Positions 7,336-16,400 of a DNA stretch of 17,748 nucleotides are shown piece by piece (the stretch's first letter is position 1; each line of letters begins with the position of its first letter). Origin of the DNA: Acholeplasmataceae bacterium (GTDB lineage Bacteria > Bacillota_I > Bacilli_A > Izemoplasmatales > Hujiaoplasmataceae); the NCBI GenBank assembly GCA_012515085.1, contig JAAYZB010000046.1, positions 1 through 17,748 of the forward strand, in the 5' to 3' direction. The position numbers and the translations under genes are program-made. The notes under the pieces are model-generated. The model searched no databases, was not told where the DNA came from, and saw only the letters and a program-made list of their open reading frames with translations.

Positions 7336-8016
7336 ATGGCCAAAAAAGGGAAGAAATACCTAGAAGCCCTTGCCAAAATCGAAAAGGGCAAGAAATACCC
7401 GGTGTTGGATGCATGCGTTTTACTGAAAAGTATTGCTTATGAAAAATTTAATGCGACCGTCGAATTGGCGTTGAACTTGAATCTGGACTCCAGAAAAGCC
7501 GAACAAAATCTACGAGGTGCCTTGGTGCTCCCTCATGGAACGGGTAAAGAAAAACGGGTCCTAGTCTTCGCAAGAGGCGAAAAGGCAAAAGAAGCGACCG
7601 AAGCGGGAGCGGACTTTGTCGGCGCAGAAGAATTAGTGGAAAAGATTCAAGGCGGGTGGTTTGATTACGATGTCGTGATCGCGACCCCCGACATGATGGC
7701 CGTATTGGGAAAGATAGGCCGGCTACTCGGACCGAAGGGCTTGATGCCGAATCCCAAGACCGGAACCGTCACACAAGACATTACCAAAGCGGTCAGTGAA
7801 TCCAAAGGTGGCAAGATCACCTATCGCGTGGATAAAAACGGAAACATTCTGAGTGTTGTTGGAAAAGTGTCCTTCGCTCCAGAAAAATTAGCCGAAAACA
7901 TCAGAGCCGTTCTCGACGTTATTCTCAAGGCGAAACCAGCGACCGTTAAAGGCGTGTACTTGAAAAACGCAGCGATCGCCTCGACGATGGGACCCGGGAT
8001 CGACATCGAGTGGTAA
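7336..8016 (+). CDS. rplA: 50S ribosomal protein L1
   Basis: A 226-residue L1, close to the usual 225-235. It binds 23S helices 76-78, forms the mobile L1 stalk that helps release deacylated tRNA, and in many bacteria represses its own mRNA. The protein has the two-domain L1 signature: L-R-G-A-L-V-L-P-H-G-T-G-K and the hallmark G-R-L-L-G-P-K-G-L-M-P-N-P-K-T-G-T-V. It ends with a conserved K-G-V-Y-L-K-N-A-A-I-A-S-T-M-G-P-G-I. ATG at 7336 is 11 bases after AGGAGG (7319-7324). It is the partner of rplK and lies between the second L1 element and the L10 leader. Confidence 0.97.
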   Translation: MAKKGKKYLEALAKIEKGKKYPVLDACVLLKSIAYEKFNATVELALNLNLDSRKAEQNLRGALVLPHGTGKEKRVLVFARGEKAKEATEAGADFVGAEELVEKIQGGWFDYDVVIATPDMMAVLGKIGRLLGPKGLMPNPKTGTVTQDITKAVSESKGGKITYRVDKNGNILSVVGKVSFAPEKLAENIRAVLDVILKAKPATVKGVYLKNAAIASTMGPGIDIEW

Positions 8017-8034
8017 CACACGTTAATTACATCA

Positions 8035-8148
8035 TTTTGTTCGAAGACAGTAGGGGCTTTTAAAGCTTAATCATCCTACCGAGACAAAGACCAATCAAAG
8101 CATGTGCTTTCATTCCTCTTTTTCTCGTAAAAAGAGGATTTATTTTTT
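8035..8148 (+). promoter_or_regulatory. Ribosomal L10 leader with attenuator-like terminator
   Basis: The sequence matches the Bacillota L10 leader pattern: GAAGACAGTAGG, a GCTTTTAAAGC hairpin, then CCTACCGAGACAAAG. GTAGG (8050-8054) pairs with CCTAC (8075-8079), enclosed by TTTTGT (8035-8040) with ACAAAG (8084-8089). Then comes a terminator hairpin, CCTCTTTTT (8115-8123) with AAAAAGAGG (8129-8137), followed by ATTTATTTTTT. In this family the L10(L12)4 complex binds the upper part and favours termination ahead of rplJ. It sits directly between rplA and rplJ, as expected. Confidence 0.88.
8115..8148 (+). terminator. Attenuator hairpin of the L10 leader
   Basis: Perfect 9-base-pair stem CCTCTTTTT/AAAAAGAGG with a CTCGT loop, then ATTTATTTTTT. 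It lies 28 bases before the rplJ start codon, so rplJ-rplL expression requires read-through. Conditional use is inferred from the leader family. Confidence 0.82.
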
Positions 8149-8176
8149 CAAAACAAGACAACAAGGAGGTTCAGCC

Positions 8177-8668
8177 ATGTCGAGAGAAACAGTCATTCAG
8201 GCCAAAGAAGACGCCGTCAATCAGTTGACGGAGAAAATGAATCAGGCCAGCGCTATCGTCATCGCCGAATATCGCGGTCTCACCGTGGAAAAAACCGAAA
8301 CCCTACGCCGTCAGCTGCGTAAGGAAGGTTGCGAAATGTTCGTGATGAAGAACAACATCTCCCGCAGAGCGGCCAAAAATGCCGGCTATGAAGCCTTGGA
8401 TCCGGAGCTTATCGGACCAAACGGCATCATCCTCGCATTCAAGGAATCGGTCGCCGCACCGAGAATACTGTATGAATTTGCTCGCAAGAATTCCAAACTC
8501 GTCGTGAAGTCCGGCATCATTGATGGTGACTTTTACGATCAAGGCGAAGTCAAACAAATCGCTGCGTTACCACCCAGAAACACCCTGCTCGCCATGTTGG
8601 CGACGCAATTGTATGCCCCACTCAGAGATCTGGCTGTTGGGCTTGATCTCATCACCAACAAAGAATAA
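8177..8668 (+). CDS. rplJ: 50S ribosomal protein L10
   Basis: A 163-residue L10, typical length. It anchors L7/L12 dimers to 23S rRNA and forms the base of the stalk. The N-terminal rRNA-binding domain has A-I-V-I-A-E-Y-R-G-L-T-V and M-K-N-N-I-S-R-R-A, and the C-terminal helix (about 125-163) that holds L12 dimers follows P-P-R-N-T-L-L-A-M-L. ATG at 8177 is 6 bases after a near-perfect AAGGAGGT (8163-8170). The frame extends back to an ATG at 8102, but that lies inside the L10 leader and terminator. rplL follows after 21 bases; both are controlled by the leader upstream. Confidence 0.96.
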   Translation: MSRETVIQAKEDAVNQLTEKMNQASAIVIAEYRGLTVEKTETLRRQLRKEGCEMFVMKNNISRRAAKNAGYEALDPELIGPNGIILAFKESVAAPRILYEFARKNSKLVVKSGIIDGDFYDQGEVKQIAALPPRNTLLAMLATQLYAPLRDLAVGLDLITNKE

Positions 8669-8689
8669 GGATATTAGGAGGAAATACAA

Positions 8690-9064
8690 ATGGCAAAGAT
8701 TACCGCAAAGGAATTTATTGATTCCTTGAAAGAAATGACGATCCTGGAAATCAAAGAATTGATCGACGCGATGAAAACCGAATTCGGCATCGATCCGTCT
8801 GCGGTTTCCGCTGCTCCCGCTCAACAAGTTGTCGAAGAAGAAGAGCAAGGACCGAAGGAATTTGATGTTGTTTTAACGAGCGTTGGCCAAAGCAAAGTCG
8901 CCGTAATCAAAGTTGTCCGGGAAATCACCGGCTTAGGCTTGATTGAAGCAAAGAAACTCGTTGACGAGGCTCCGAAAGCCATCAAAGAAAAAGTCAAGGA
9001 AACCGAAGCAAAAGAACTGGCTCAGAAGCTGACTGAAGCCGGTGCCACCGTCGAACTGAAATAA
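8690..9064 (+). CDS. rplL: 50S ribosomal protein L7/L12
   Basis: A 124-residue stalk protein that recruits and activates the translational GTPases. The N-terminal dimerisation and L10-binding helices (about 1-35) are followed by an alanine/proline-rich then acidic hinge (about 40-56, with a run of four glutamates), and a globular C-terminal domain with K-E-F-D-V-V-L-T, K-V-A-V-I-K-V-V-R and L-G-L-I-E-A-K-K-L-V. ATG at 8690 follows AGGAGG (8676-8681). It is co-transcribed with rplJ and ends in a terminator. Normal in every visible respect. Confidence 0.97.
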   Translation: MAKITAKEFIDSLKEMTILEIKELIDAMKTEFGIDPSAVSAAPAQQVVEEEEQGPKEFDVVLTSVGQSKVAVIKVVREITGLGLIEAKKLVDEAPKAIKEKVKETEAKELAQKLTEAGATVELK

Positions 9065-9081
9065 GCACTTCACCGACAAAG

Positions 9082-9106
9082 AAGCCTGAGGATGCCTCAG
9101 GTTTTT
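9082..9106 (+). terminator. Terminator after rplL
   Basis: CCTGAGG (9085-9091) pairs with CCTCAGG (9095-9101) around ATG, and flanking AAG/TTT lengthens the stem. Five T's (9102-9106) follow. The run is short, and no promoter is visible before the next gene, so termination is probably partial and read-through supplies the methyltransferase gene. Confidence 0.8.
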
Positions 9107-9128
9107 GCCGTTTTAGAGGAGGATGGTT

Positions 9129-9716
9129 ATGAACCAGTATTTTTCGGTCAATGCCGATCAATATGAGTCTAAACCGCGAATCATCAACGCCATCATCGGC
9201 GGAACGCCGTTTGTCTTTTTCACCGACAAAGGCGTTTTTTCCGTTTCCGGTGTTGATTTTGGAACGCGGTTGTTACTTGAAACCATTCTCACCTTCAAGG
9301 CGGAAAACGTGCTCGATCTTGGTTCAGGGGTAGGCGTGATTGGCATCGTGCTCGCAAAACTTTGGCAGACCAAGGTCACGATGACGGAAATCAATCCGCG
9401 GGCGGTTCAACTGTCAAGGCGAAATGCCAAGGAAAATCGAGTGCGTCCGACGATTTTGCATAAGGACGCCAAGGACGTGATCGCGGACGGATTTGATCTC
9501 ATCGTCACCAATCCACCAATTCGAGCGGGAAAAGAACAATATTATCCCTGGTTTCGCCTGGCTTATGACCATTTGGCCCCAGGGAAAGCATTGATTTTCG
9601 TCATTCGCAAGGATCAGGGTGCTTTGTCAGCAATGGCTCATTGTGAAACGTTTTTTTCGAACGTGACGATTCTCAAACGAAAATCCGGATATTATGTTAT
9701 CAAATGCGAAAAATAA
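9129..9716 (+). CDS. RsmC/YbxB-type class I SAM-dependent methyltransferase
   Basis: A 195-residue Rossmann-fold methyltransferase. Motif I D-L-G-S-G-V-G-V-I-G (63-72) binds S-adenosylmethionine, and motif IV is N-P-P-I (128-131) in the context N-P-P-I-R-A-G-K. The NPP signature marks enzymes that methylate exocyclic amino groups; RsmC makes m2G1207 in E. coli 16S rRNA, with NPPF. Bacillus ybxB, in the same slot between rplL and rpoB, has the NPPI-R-A-G-K form. Role in rRNA methylation is inferred from this family. ATG at 9129 is 6 bases after AGAGGAGG (9115-9122); an in-frame ATG at 9123 touches that site. It lies between the rplL terminator and the rpoB promoter. Confidence 0.9.
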   Translation: MNQYFSVNADQYESKPRIINAIIGGTPFVFFTDKGVFSVSGVDFGTRLLLETILTFKAENVLDLGSGVGVIGIVLAKLWQTKVTMTEINPRAVQLSRRNAKENRVRPTILHKDAKDVIADGFDLIVTNPPIRAGKEQYYPWFRLAYDHLAPGKALIFVIRKDQGALSAMAHCETFFSNVTILKRKSGYYVIKCEK

Positions 9717-9745
9717 TTGACTATTTGACTTACTAGTGATATTAT
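9717..9745 (+). promoter_or_regulatory. Promoter of rpoB-rpoC
   Basis: TTGACT (9717-9722), a 17-base spacer and TATTAT (9740-9745), with TG at 9737-9738 (extended -10 TGATATTAT). It starts at the first base after the methyltransferase stop codon. Start is predicted near 9752, leaving a leader of about 85 bases. Confidence 0.78.
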
Positions 9746-9749
9746 ATTT

Positions 9750-9805
9750 AAATGCGATAGAATGCGCATTTTTCCGTATATTAGTTTCCATTTGCGAAAA
9801 AATGG
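9750..9805 (+). promoter_or_regulatory. Two hairpins in the rpoB leader
   Basis: AAATGCG (9750-9756) pairs with CGCATTT (9765-9771), and this arm runs into T's (9769-9773), giving a weak terminator-like shape at the very start of the transcript. A second hairpin, CCATTT (9788-9793) with AAATGG (9800-9805), has a GCGAAA loop. A role in rpoBC control is a guess. Confidence 0.4.
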
Positions 9806-9835
9806 CATGATAAATGAATAATTTGGGGTGATTTT

Positions 9836-12800
9836 GTGGATTACAAAACCGTACAGTACGGTAAACGAAGAGAAAGAAGAAATTACTCTCGGGTCAAATC
9901 AAACGTCGAGCTTCCCGATTTGATCGAAGTCCAGACATCTTCGTTCGAATGGTTCCTCGAGCGGGGCTTGAAAGAACTGTTTGATGACTTGTCCCCGATT
10001 ACGAACTTCACGGAAAACTTGGAACTCTATTTCGGTGATTATGATTTTGAACCGGCGAAATACTCCGTCCAGGAATGTAAGGAAAAGGACATGACATTTT
10101 CCCGCCCGCTCAAAGTGAAAGTTCAGCTTCGCAACAAGGATTTTATTGACAAAACGACCGGAGTGCTGGCTTCCGACAGCATCAAGGAGCAGAAAATATT
10201 CATGGGTGATATCCCAATGATGACGCCGGTCGGCAGTTTTATCATCAATGGATCGGAACGTGTCATCGTGTCCCAAATCGTGCGTTCTTCCGGAGTTTTC
10301 TTTTCTGAAGAAGTTGACAAGAAAACCTTACAACGCAAATACTTGGGCCAAGTGATTCCGACAAGAGGCGCTTGGTTGGAATACGAAATCGGATCGAAAG
10401 ACATTCTTTTTGCTAAGATCGACCGATCCAAGAAAATCCCCCTTTCCGTGTTGATCCGCGCCTTGGGTTTATCTTCGACCGAACAGATTTTGGATTTGTT
10501 CGGAGAACATGCTTTATTAAAAAACACAGCGGAAAAAGACGAAATCAATAGTGCGGAAGACGCAATGAAAGAAGTCTACGCCAAAATACGTCAAGGAGAA
10601 ACTGCGACCATTGAAGGTGCGCGGTCTTTCTTCGTGTCGCGGCTGTTTGACGAGAAACGCTATGACCTTGCGGAAGTTGGCCGTTTCAAAATCAATCAAA
10701 AATTAGATTTGGCATCCCGGATCGGTTTGTTATTGGACCGAGGAGTCGAAGTGCGCTTTGTGCGCGACCTCATCGACAACGAGACCGGTGAAATAGTCTT
10801 TACCAAAAATCAGCTTTGTGACCGCGAGGCGTTGAATCTACTAAAGAAGAATCGCAAATTGATCCAAAAACGGGTGCGCTTCGATGACTCTCTCGAAGAA
10901 GAATTGAAGCTTCATCTCGAGCGCGAAGCCCGGATGGAAATCGCGCCGGAAAACTATAATGAAGATTTCATCGAAAACGTTGTTCGGGATACGGTGATCG
11001 AATCCATCGATCTCTTGATTGGCGAAAACAATACCGCCCGCAATGTCCGGATCATTGGCAACAATTCGTTTGAAAATAAATTGCACATCACCACTTCCGA
11101 TATTATTGCAAGCATCTCCTACTTTCTTAATTTGTTTGATCGGATCGGTTCATTGGATGACATCGACCATTTAGGTAACCGGCGGCTTCGCCTGATTGGT
11201 GAACTGCTCAAAAACCAGTTCCGGATCGGCCTTGCCAAAATGGAGAAAAACGTCAAAGATCGGATGTCGACCAAAGAGTCCAAAGAGTTGACACCGCAAA
11301 ACTTGATCAACATCCGTCCACTCACATCCTCGCTTAAAGAATTCTTTGGCAGCAGCCAGTTGTCACAATTCATGCAACAGACAAATCCGCTCGATGAACT
11401 GACCCACAAGCGTCGGATCTCGGCGTTGGGACCGGGCGGACTCACACGGGATCGCGCCGGATTTGAAGTTCGGGACGTGCATCAATCCCACTATGGCCGA
11501 ATCTGCCCGATTGAAACACCTGAAGGTCAGAACATTGGACTGATCAACTCCCTCGCCTGTTATGTCAAAGTCAATAAATACGGATTCATGGAAACACCGT
11601 ACTTAAAAATCGATAAAGCAACAGGGAAGGTATCCTCGGAAATCGAATACTTGTCTGCGGATCAAGAGCAGAAATTTGTCATTGCGCAAGCCAATGTCAA
11701 GTTGAACGACGATATGACCATTGAAGAAGAAAGAGTCATCGCCCGTTATCTGGGTGAAACCAAAATATTCGACCGCTCCCGTTGCGATTACATGGATGTG
11801 TCGGCGAAACAAATCGTGTCGGTCTCGACCGCTTGTATTCCATTCTTGGAGCACGATGACGCCAACCGGGCCTTGATGGGCGCCAACATGCAACGTCAGG
11901 CCATTCCGCTTTTGAAGCCTGAAGCACCTTATGTCGGCACCGGAATCGAATTCAAGACCGCTCATGACTCGGGCGCTGCGATCGTCGCTCATCACGGTGG
12001 CATCGTCGAATCCGTCGACGGACTCCAAATCAAGATTCGCCGGGAAGACGGCGTTTTGGATACCTACACTTTGCAAAAATACATGCGGAGCAATCAGGGA
12101 ACTTGTATCAACCAAGTACCAATCGTCAAAATCGGGGAAGTTGTCAAACCAACCGACATCATTTCCGATGGCCCTTCCATGGATGACGGAGAACTAGCAC
12201 TTGGACGTAATGTGCTTGTCGCCTTTATGACTTGGAATGGTTATAACTATGAGGACGCCGTTATCATGAACGAACGGTTGGTCCGCGACGATATCTATAC
12301 CTCGATCCACATTGAAAAATACGAAGTCGAAGCCCGAGATACGAAACTTGGGAAAGAAGAGATCACCCGAGAAATTCCCAATGTCGGTGAAGACGGCCGT
12401 AAGTTTCTCGATGCCCAAGGGATCATTATCCCTGGTGCCGAGGTCCGCGAAGGCGATATCTTGGTGGGAAAAGTCACCCCGAAAGGCGTCACCGATCCCA
12501 CACCGGAAGATCGATTGTTACTGGCGATCTTCGGCGAAAAATCCCGCGAAGTCCGGGATACCTCGTTACGCGTTCCCCATGGCGGCGGCGGCATCGTCCA
12601 TAGTGTCAAGGTGTTCACCCGCGATCAGGACGAATTGTCCCCGGGAGTCAACACGGTGGTTCGCGTTTATATCGTGCAAAAACGGAAGATTTCTGAGGGC
12701 GACAAAATGGCGGGACGCCATGGAAACAAAGGCGTCATTTCCAAGATTTTGCCATCCGAAGACATGCCATATCTCGAGGATGGAACGCCAGTTGACATCA

Positions 12801-13459
12801 TGTTGAATCCGCTTGGTGTGCCTTCTCGGATGAACATCGGCCAAGTCTTGGAAATCCATCTTGGTATGGCCGCGAGAAAACTTGGGATCCATATCGCCAC
12901 CCCCGTATTTGATGGAGTTGAAAAAGGGGATTTGGACGAGATCATGAAAGAGTCCGGCATGCCGGATGATGGGAAATATACGTTATACGACGGACGCACC
13001 GGCGAAAAGTTTGACAACCGGGTTGCCGTTGGCATCATGTACATGATCAAACTTGACCACATGGTCGATGACAAACTACATGCCCGGAGCGTCGGGCCAT
13101 ACACGCTCGTGACGCAACAACCGATGGGTGGAAAAGCCCAAAACGGTGGACAGCGTTTCGGTGAAATGGAAGTATGGGCCTTGGAAGCTTATGGTGCCGC
13201 TTATACCTTGCAAGAAATGTTAACAGTAAAATCAGATGACATCATCGGTCGGAACAAAGTCTTCCGGGCGATCGTGGACGGCCAACCAATTCCCGATCCG
13301 AGTTTGCCGGAATCCTTCCGAGTACTCACGCGGGAACTGAGAAGCCTTGGGATCTATGTGGAACTGATCAACCGGGATTCCAGCACGAACGAAGTGAACA
13401 AGAGCTTGGTCGATGACGAAATCGAAGACTATATCACCAAATATGGATTTCAATCCTAA
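9836..13459 (+). CDS. rpoB: DNA-directed RNA polymerase subunit beta
   Basis: A 1207-residue beta subunit, close to Bacillus (about 1193) and without the large inserts of E. coli. It opens with V-Q-Y-G-K-R-R-E-R-R-N-Y-S-R. The rifampicin-pocket segment is F-G-S-S-Q-L-S-Q-F-M (504-513), then T-H-K-R-R-I-S-A-L-G-P-G-G. The active-site region G-D-K-M-A-G-R-H-G-N-K-G (955-966) supplies the catalytic lysines K957 and K965, equivalent to E. coli K1065 and K1073. The C-terminus carries the clamp-contacting G-G-Q-R-F-G-E-M-E-V-W-A-L-E-A-Y-G-A. Unusual: Q514 replaces the aspartate equivalent to E. coli D516, and S152 replaces the usual proline of RSPxV. The start is GTG at 9836, after GGGGTGA (9825-9831). 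rpoC follows after 19 bases. Confidence 0.98.
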   Translation: MDYKTVQYGKRRERRNYSRVKSNVELPDLIEVQTSSFEWFLERGLKELFDDLSPITNFTENLELYFGDYDFEPAKYSVQECKEKDMTFSRPLKVKVQLRNKDFIDKTTGVLASDSIKEQKIFMGDIPMMTPVGSFIINGSERVIVSQIVRSSGVFFSEEVDKKTLQRKYLGQVIPTRGAWLEYEIGSKDILFAKIDRSKKIPLSVLIRALGLSSTEQILDLFGEHALLKNTAEKDEINSAEDAMKEVYAKIRQGETATIEGARSFFVSRLFDEKRYDLAEVGRFKINQKLDLASRIGLLLDRGVEVRFVRDLIDNETGEIVFTKNQLCDREALNLLKKNRKLIQKRVRFDDSLEEELKLHLEREARMEIAPENYNEDFIENVVRDTVIESIDLLIGENNTARNVRIIGNNSFENKLHITTSDIIASISYFLNLFDRIGSLDDIDHLGNRRLRLIGELLKNQFRIGLAKMEKNVKDRMSTKESKELTPQNLINIRPLTSSLKEFFGSSQLSQFMQQTNPLDELTHKRRISALGPGGLTRDRAGFEVRDVHQSHYGRICPIETPEGQNIGLINSLACYVKVNKYGFMETPYLKIDKATGKVSSEIEYLSADQEQKFVIAQANVKLNDDMTIEEERVIARYLGETKIFDRSRCDYMDVSAKQIVSVSTACIPFLEHDDANRALMGANMQRQAIPLLKPEAPYVGTGIEFKTAHDSGAAIVAHHGGIVESVDGLQIKIRREDGVLDTYTLQKYMRSNQGTCINQVPIVKIGEVVKPTDIISDGPSMDDGELALGRNVLVAFMTWNGYNYEDAVIMNERLVRDDIYTSIHIEKYEVEARDTKLGKEEITREIPNVGEDGRKFLDAQGIIIPGAEVREGDILVGKVTPKGVTDPTPEDRLLLAIFGEKSREVRDTSLRVPHGGGGIVHSVKVFTRDQDELSPGVNTVVRVYIVQKRKISEGDKMAGRHGNKGVISKILPSEDMPYLEDGTPVDIMLNPLGVPSRMNIGQVLEIHLGMAARKLGIHIATPVFDGVEKGDLDEIMKESGMPDDGKYTLYDGRTGEKFDNRVAVGIMYMIKLDHMVDDKLHARSVGPYTLVTQQPMGGKAQNGGQRFGEMEVWALEAYGAAYTLQEMLTVKSDDIIGRNKVFRAIVDGQPIPDPSLPESFRVLTRELRSLGIYVELINRDSSTNEVNKSLVDDEIEDYITKYGFQS

Positions 13460-13478
13460 GAAAGGCGGGAGCTAATCA

Positions 13479-16400
13479 ATGAGCCAAAAATTTTCACATT
13501 TCAAGATTCGCCTGGCCTCCCCCGAAGAAATCCGCAGTTGGTCATATGGCGAAGTTAAGAAACACGAAACGATTAATTACCGCACATTGAAGCCGGAAAA
13601 AGATGGACTGTTCTGTGAAGTCATCTTTGGCCCGACCAAAGATTATCAATGCGCCTGCTCGAACAAATCCAAGCGGAGCGCTCATCCGGGCAAAAAATGC
13701 CCGGTGTGCGGTGTCGAATACACGGAAAGCAAAGTCCGTCGTGAGCGGATGGGACATATCGAGCTGGCGGCTCCGGTCGTCCACGCCTGGTATCTTCGCA
13801 ATACGCCCTCGCGATTGGCAATCTTACTCGATATCAAGAGCAAGGATCTGGAAGAAGTCGTTTATCTGGCGTCCTATATCGTTGTCGATGCCGGCGATAC
13901 CGATCTGCAATTCAAACAAATCCTATCCGAAGCGGATTATACTCGGTTTTATTTCGAATACGGCAGCCGTTTCCGCGCCCTGACCGGCGCCGAAGCTGTG
14001 AAACATTTGTTAAAACGGCTAGATTTGGAAAAGGAAGCGTTGAATTTACGTATCGAACTCAAAACGGCGTCGAAACAGCGTCGAGATAAAATCATCAAAC
14101 GGCTGAACGTGGTCGAAGCGTTCAAAAACAGCGACAACAAGCCAGAATGGATGATTTTGGAAGTTTTGCCGGTCATTCCACCGGATTTGCGTCCAATGGT
14201 GCAATTGGACGGCGGTCGATTTGCGACCACCGACTTGAATGATCTGTACCGACGAATCCTGAACCGAAACAACCGGTTGAAACGCCAATTCGAACAAGGT
14301 GCGCCGCATCTCATTACCAAGAATGAAAAGCGGATGTTGCAAGAAGCCGTCGATGCGTTGATCGACAACTCCAAACGCGGTCGCAAAGTGGTCGTGGAAC
14401 GGAATCGGGCATTAAAGTCCCTTTCCGACATGTTACGAGGGAAACAAGGGCGTTTCCGCCAGAACCTCCTCGGAAAACGGGTCGACTATTCTGGACGTTC
14501 GGTCATCGTGGTCGGACCCGACCTGGAAATGTATCAATGCGGTCTTCCAAAAGAAATGGCAATTATTCTGTTTAAGCCCTTTGTCATTCGGGAACTGATT
14601 AGCCGCGGGATCACCTCGAATATTCGGAGTGCCAAACGGTTGATTGAAACGTTGGACGGACGGATTTGGGCAGTCTTGGAAGATGTGATCCGGGAACATC
14701 CGGTGCTTTTAAACCGAGCACCGACCTTGCACCGGCTCGGCATTCAAGCTTTCGAGCCCAAGCTTGTCGAAGGAAAAGCCATTCGCTTACATCCGCTCGT
14801 CACCACGGCTTTTAATGCGGACTTTGATGGCGATCAGATGGCAGTGCACGTGCCGCTTTCCGAAGAAGCCCAAGCAGAAGCCCGGGTGTTGATGCTCGCA
14901 TCCAACAACATTTTGAATCCAAAAGATGGCAAACCGGTCGTGACCCCAGGTCAAGATATGGTTTTAGGCAACTATTACTTGACGGTAGAGAAAGCCGGCG
15001 AAGTTGGCGAAGGCAATGTTTTCAAAGATGTCAATGAAGTGATCATGGCCTATGAAAACCATTATGTGACGTTGCATTCGCGGATTGCGATCCAGTCATC
15101 GGCATTGCATCACCCGTTGGCAGAAACACTCAAGGATCATTATTTGATGACAACGCCGGGGAAATTGATTTTCAATACGATATTGCCCGACACTTTTCCT
15201 TATATCAACGAACCAACGCAAACCAACTTGGAAGTGGCGACCCCCGCAAAGTACTTTATCGAACCGGGTGAAAACATCCGGGAAAAAATTCGGAAAATGA
15301 CACCGGTCGCCCCCTTCAAAAAGAAATTCCTCAGCATGATCATTGCCCAAATCTTCGCCAAGTACAAGATTAACGAAACCTCGAAGATGTTGGACAAAAT
15401 GAAAAATATCGGCTTTAAGTATTCGACGATCGCCGGGATCACCGTCGCCGCAAGCGACGTGATGGTCTATTCCAAGAAACAAGAAGTATTGGAACGGCAT
15501 GATCACAATGTCGATGAAATCACCGGTCTATATAATATGGGTCTACTGACGGACTCGGAGAGGGCCAAACTTGTCATTCAGGAATGGGCAGTTGCCAAAG
15601 ACGAGATTCAAAAGGGCTTGATCGAGGAACTCGACAACAGCAATCACATCTTTATGATGTCGGATTCGGGTGCCCGAGGCAATCCCTCGAACTTTACCCA
15701 GCTAGCGGGGATGCGTGGCTTGATGGCCAACCCATCCGGGCAAACCATCGAATTGCCGATCAAAGCGTCCTTCCGTGAAGGATTGACGATGTCCGAGTTC
15801 TTTATTTCCACGCATGGTGCGCGAAAAGGATCGACGGATACCGCACTGAAAACCGCGGAATCCGGCTATCTGACCCGCCGTCTCGTCGATGTGAGCCAAG
15901 ATGTCGTCATTACCGAAGAAGACTGTCATACCGACAAGGGTGTCCGCGTCAAAGCGGTGCTTGACAGGGATGGTAAAGTAATCGAGTCGCTCTTTGACCG
16001 AATCAACGGACGCTATGCGTCGATTGATTTCATCCATCCTTATACCGGCGAGATCCTAGTGCATAAAAACCATTATATATCCGAAGAAATCGCCAAGGCA
16101 ATCGTTGAATCAGCGGTGAATCCAAAAGATCCAAATGACGTCAAGGACCTATCCGTGGCGATTCGCACGGCACTCACTTGCACGGCCAAGGTTGGTATCT
16201 GTCGTAAATGTTATGGCCAAAATCTCGCTACTGGCGAAAAAGCCGAAGTTGGAGAATCCGTTGGCACGATCGCCGCGCAATCCATCGGCGAGCCAGGCAC
16301 GCAGCTGACGATGCGGACGTTCCATACCGGCGGTGTTGCCGGAGAAGACATCACCCAAGGCTTACCGCGGGTTCAGGAGTTGTTTGAAGCCCGCAAGTCG

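Noticed and set aside
8102..8176. Upstream ATG at 8102 for rplJ
   Set aside because: It would translate the L10 leader and its terminator hairpin; ATG at 8177 has a perfect ribosome-binding site and the family N-terminus.
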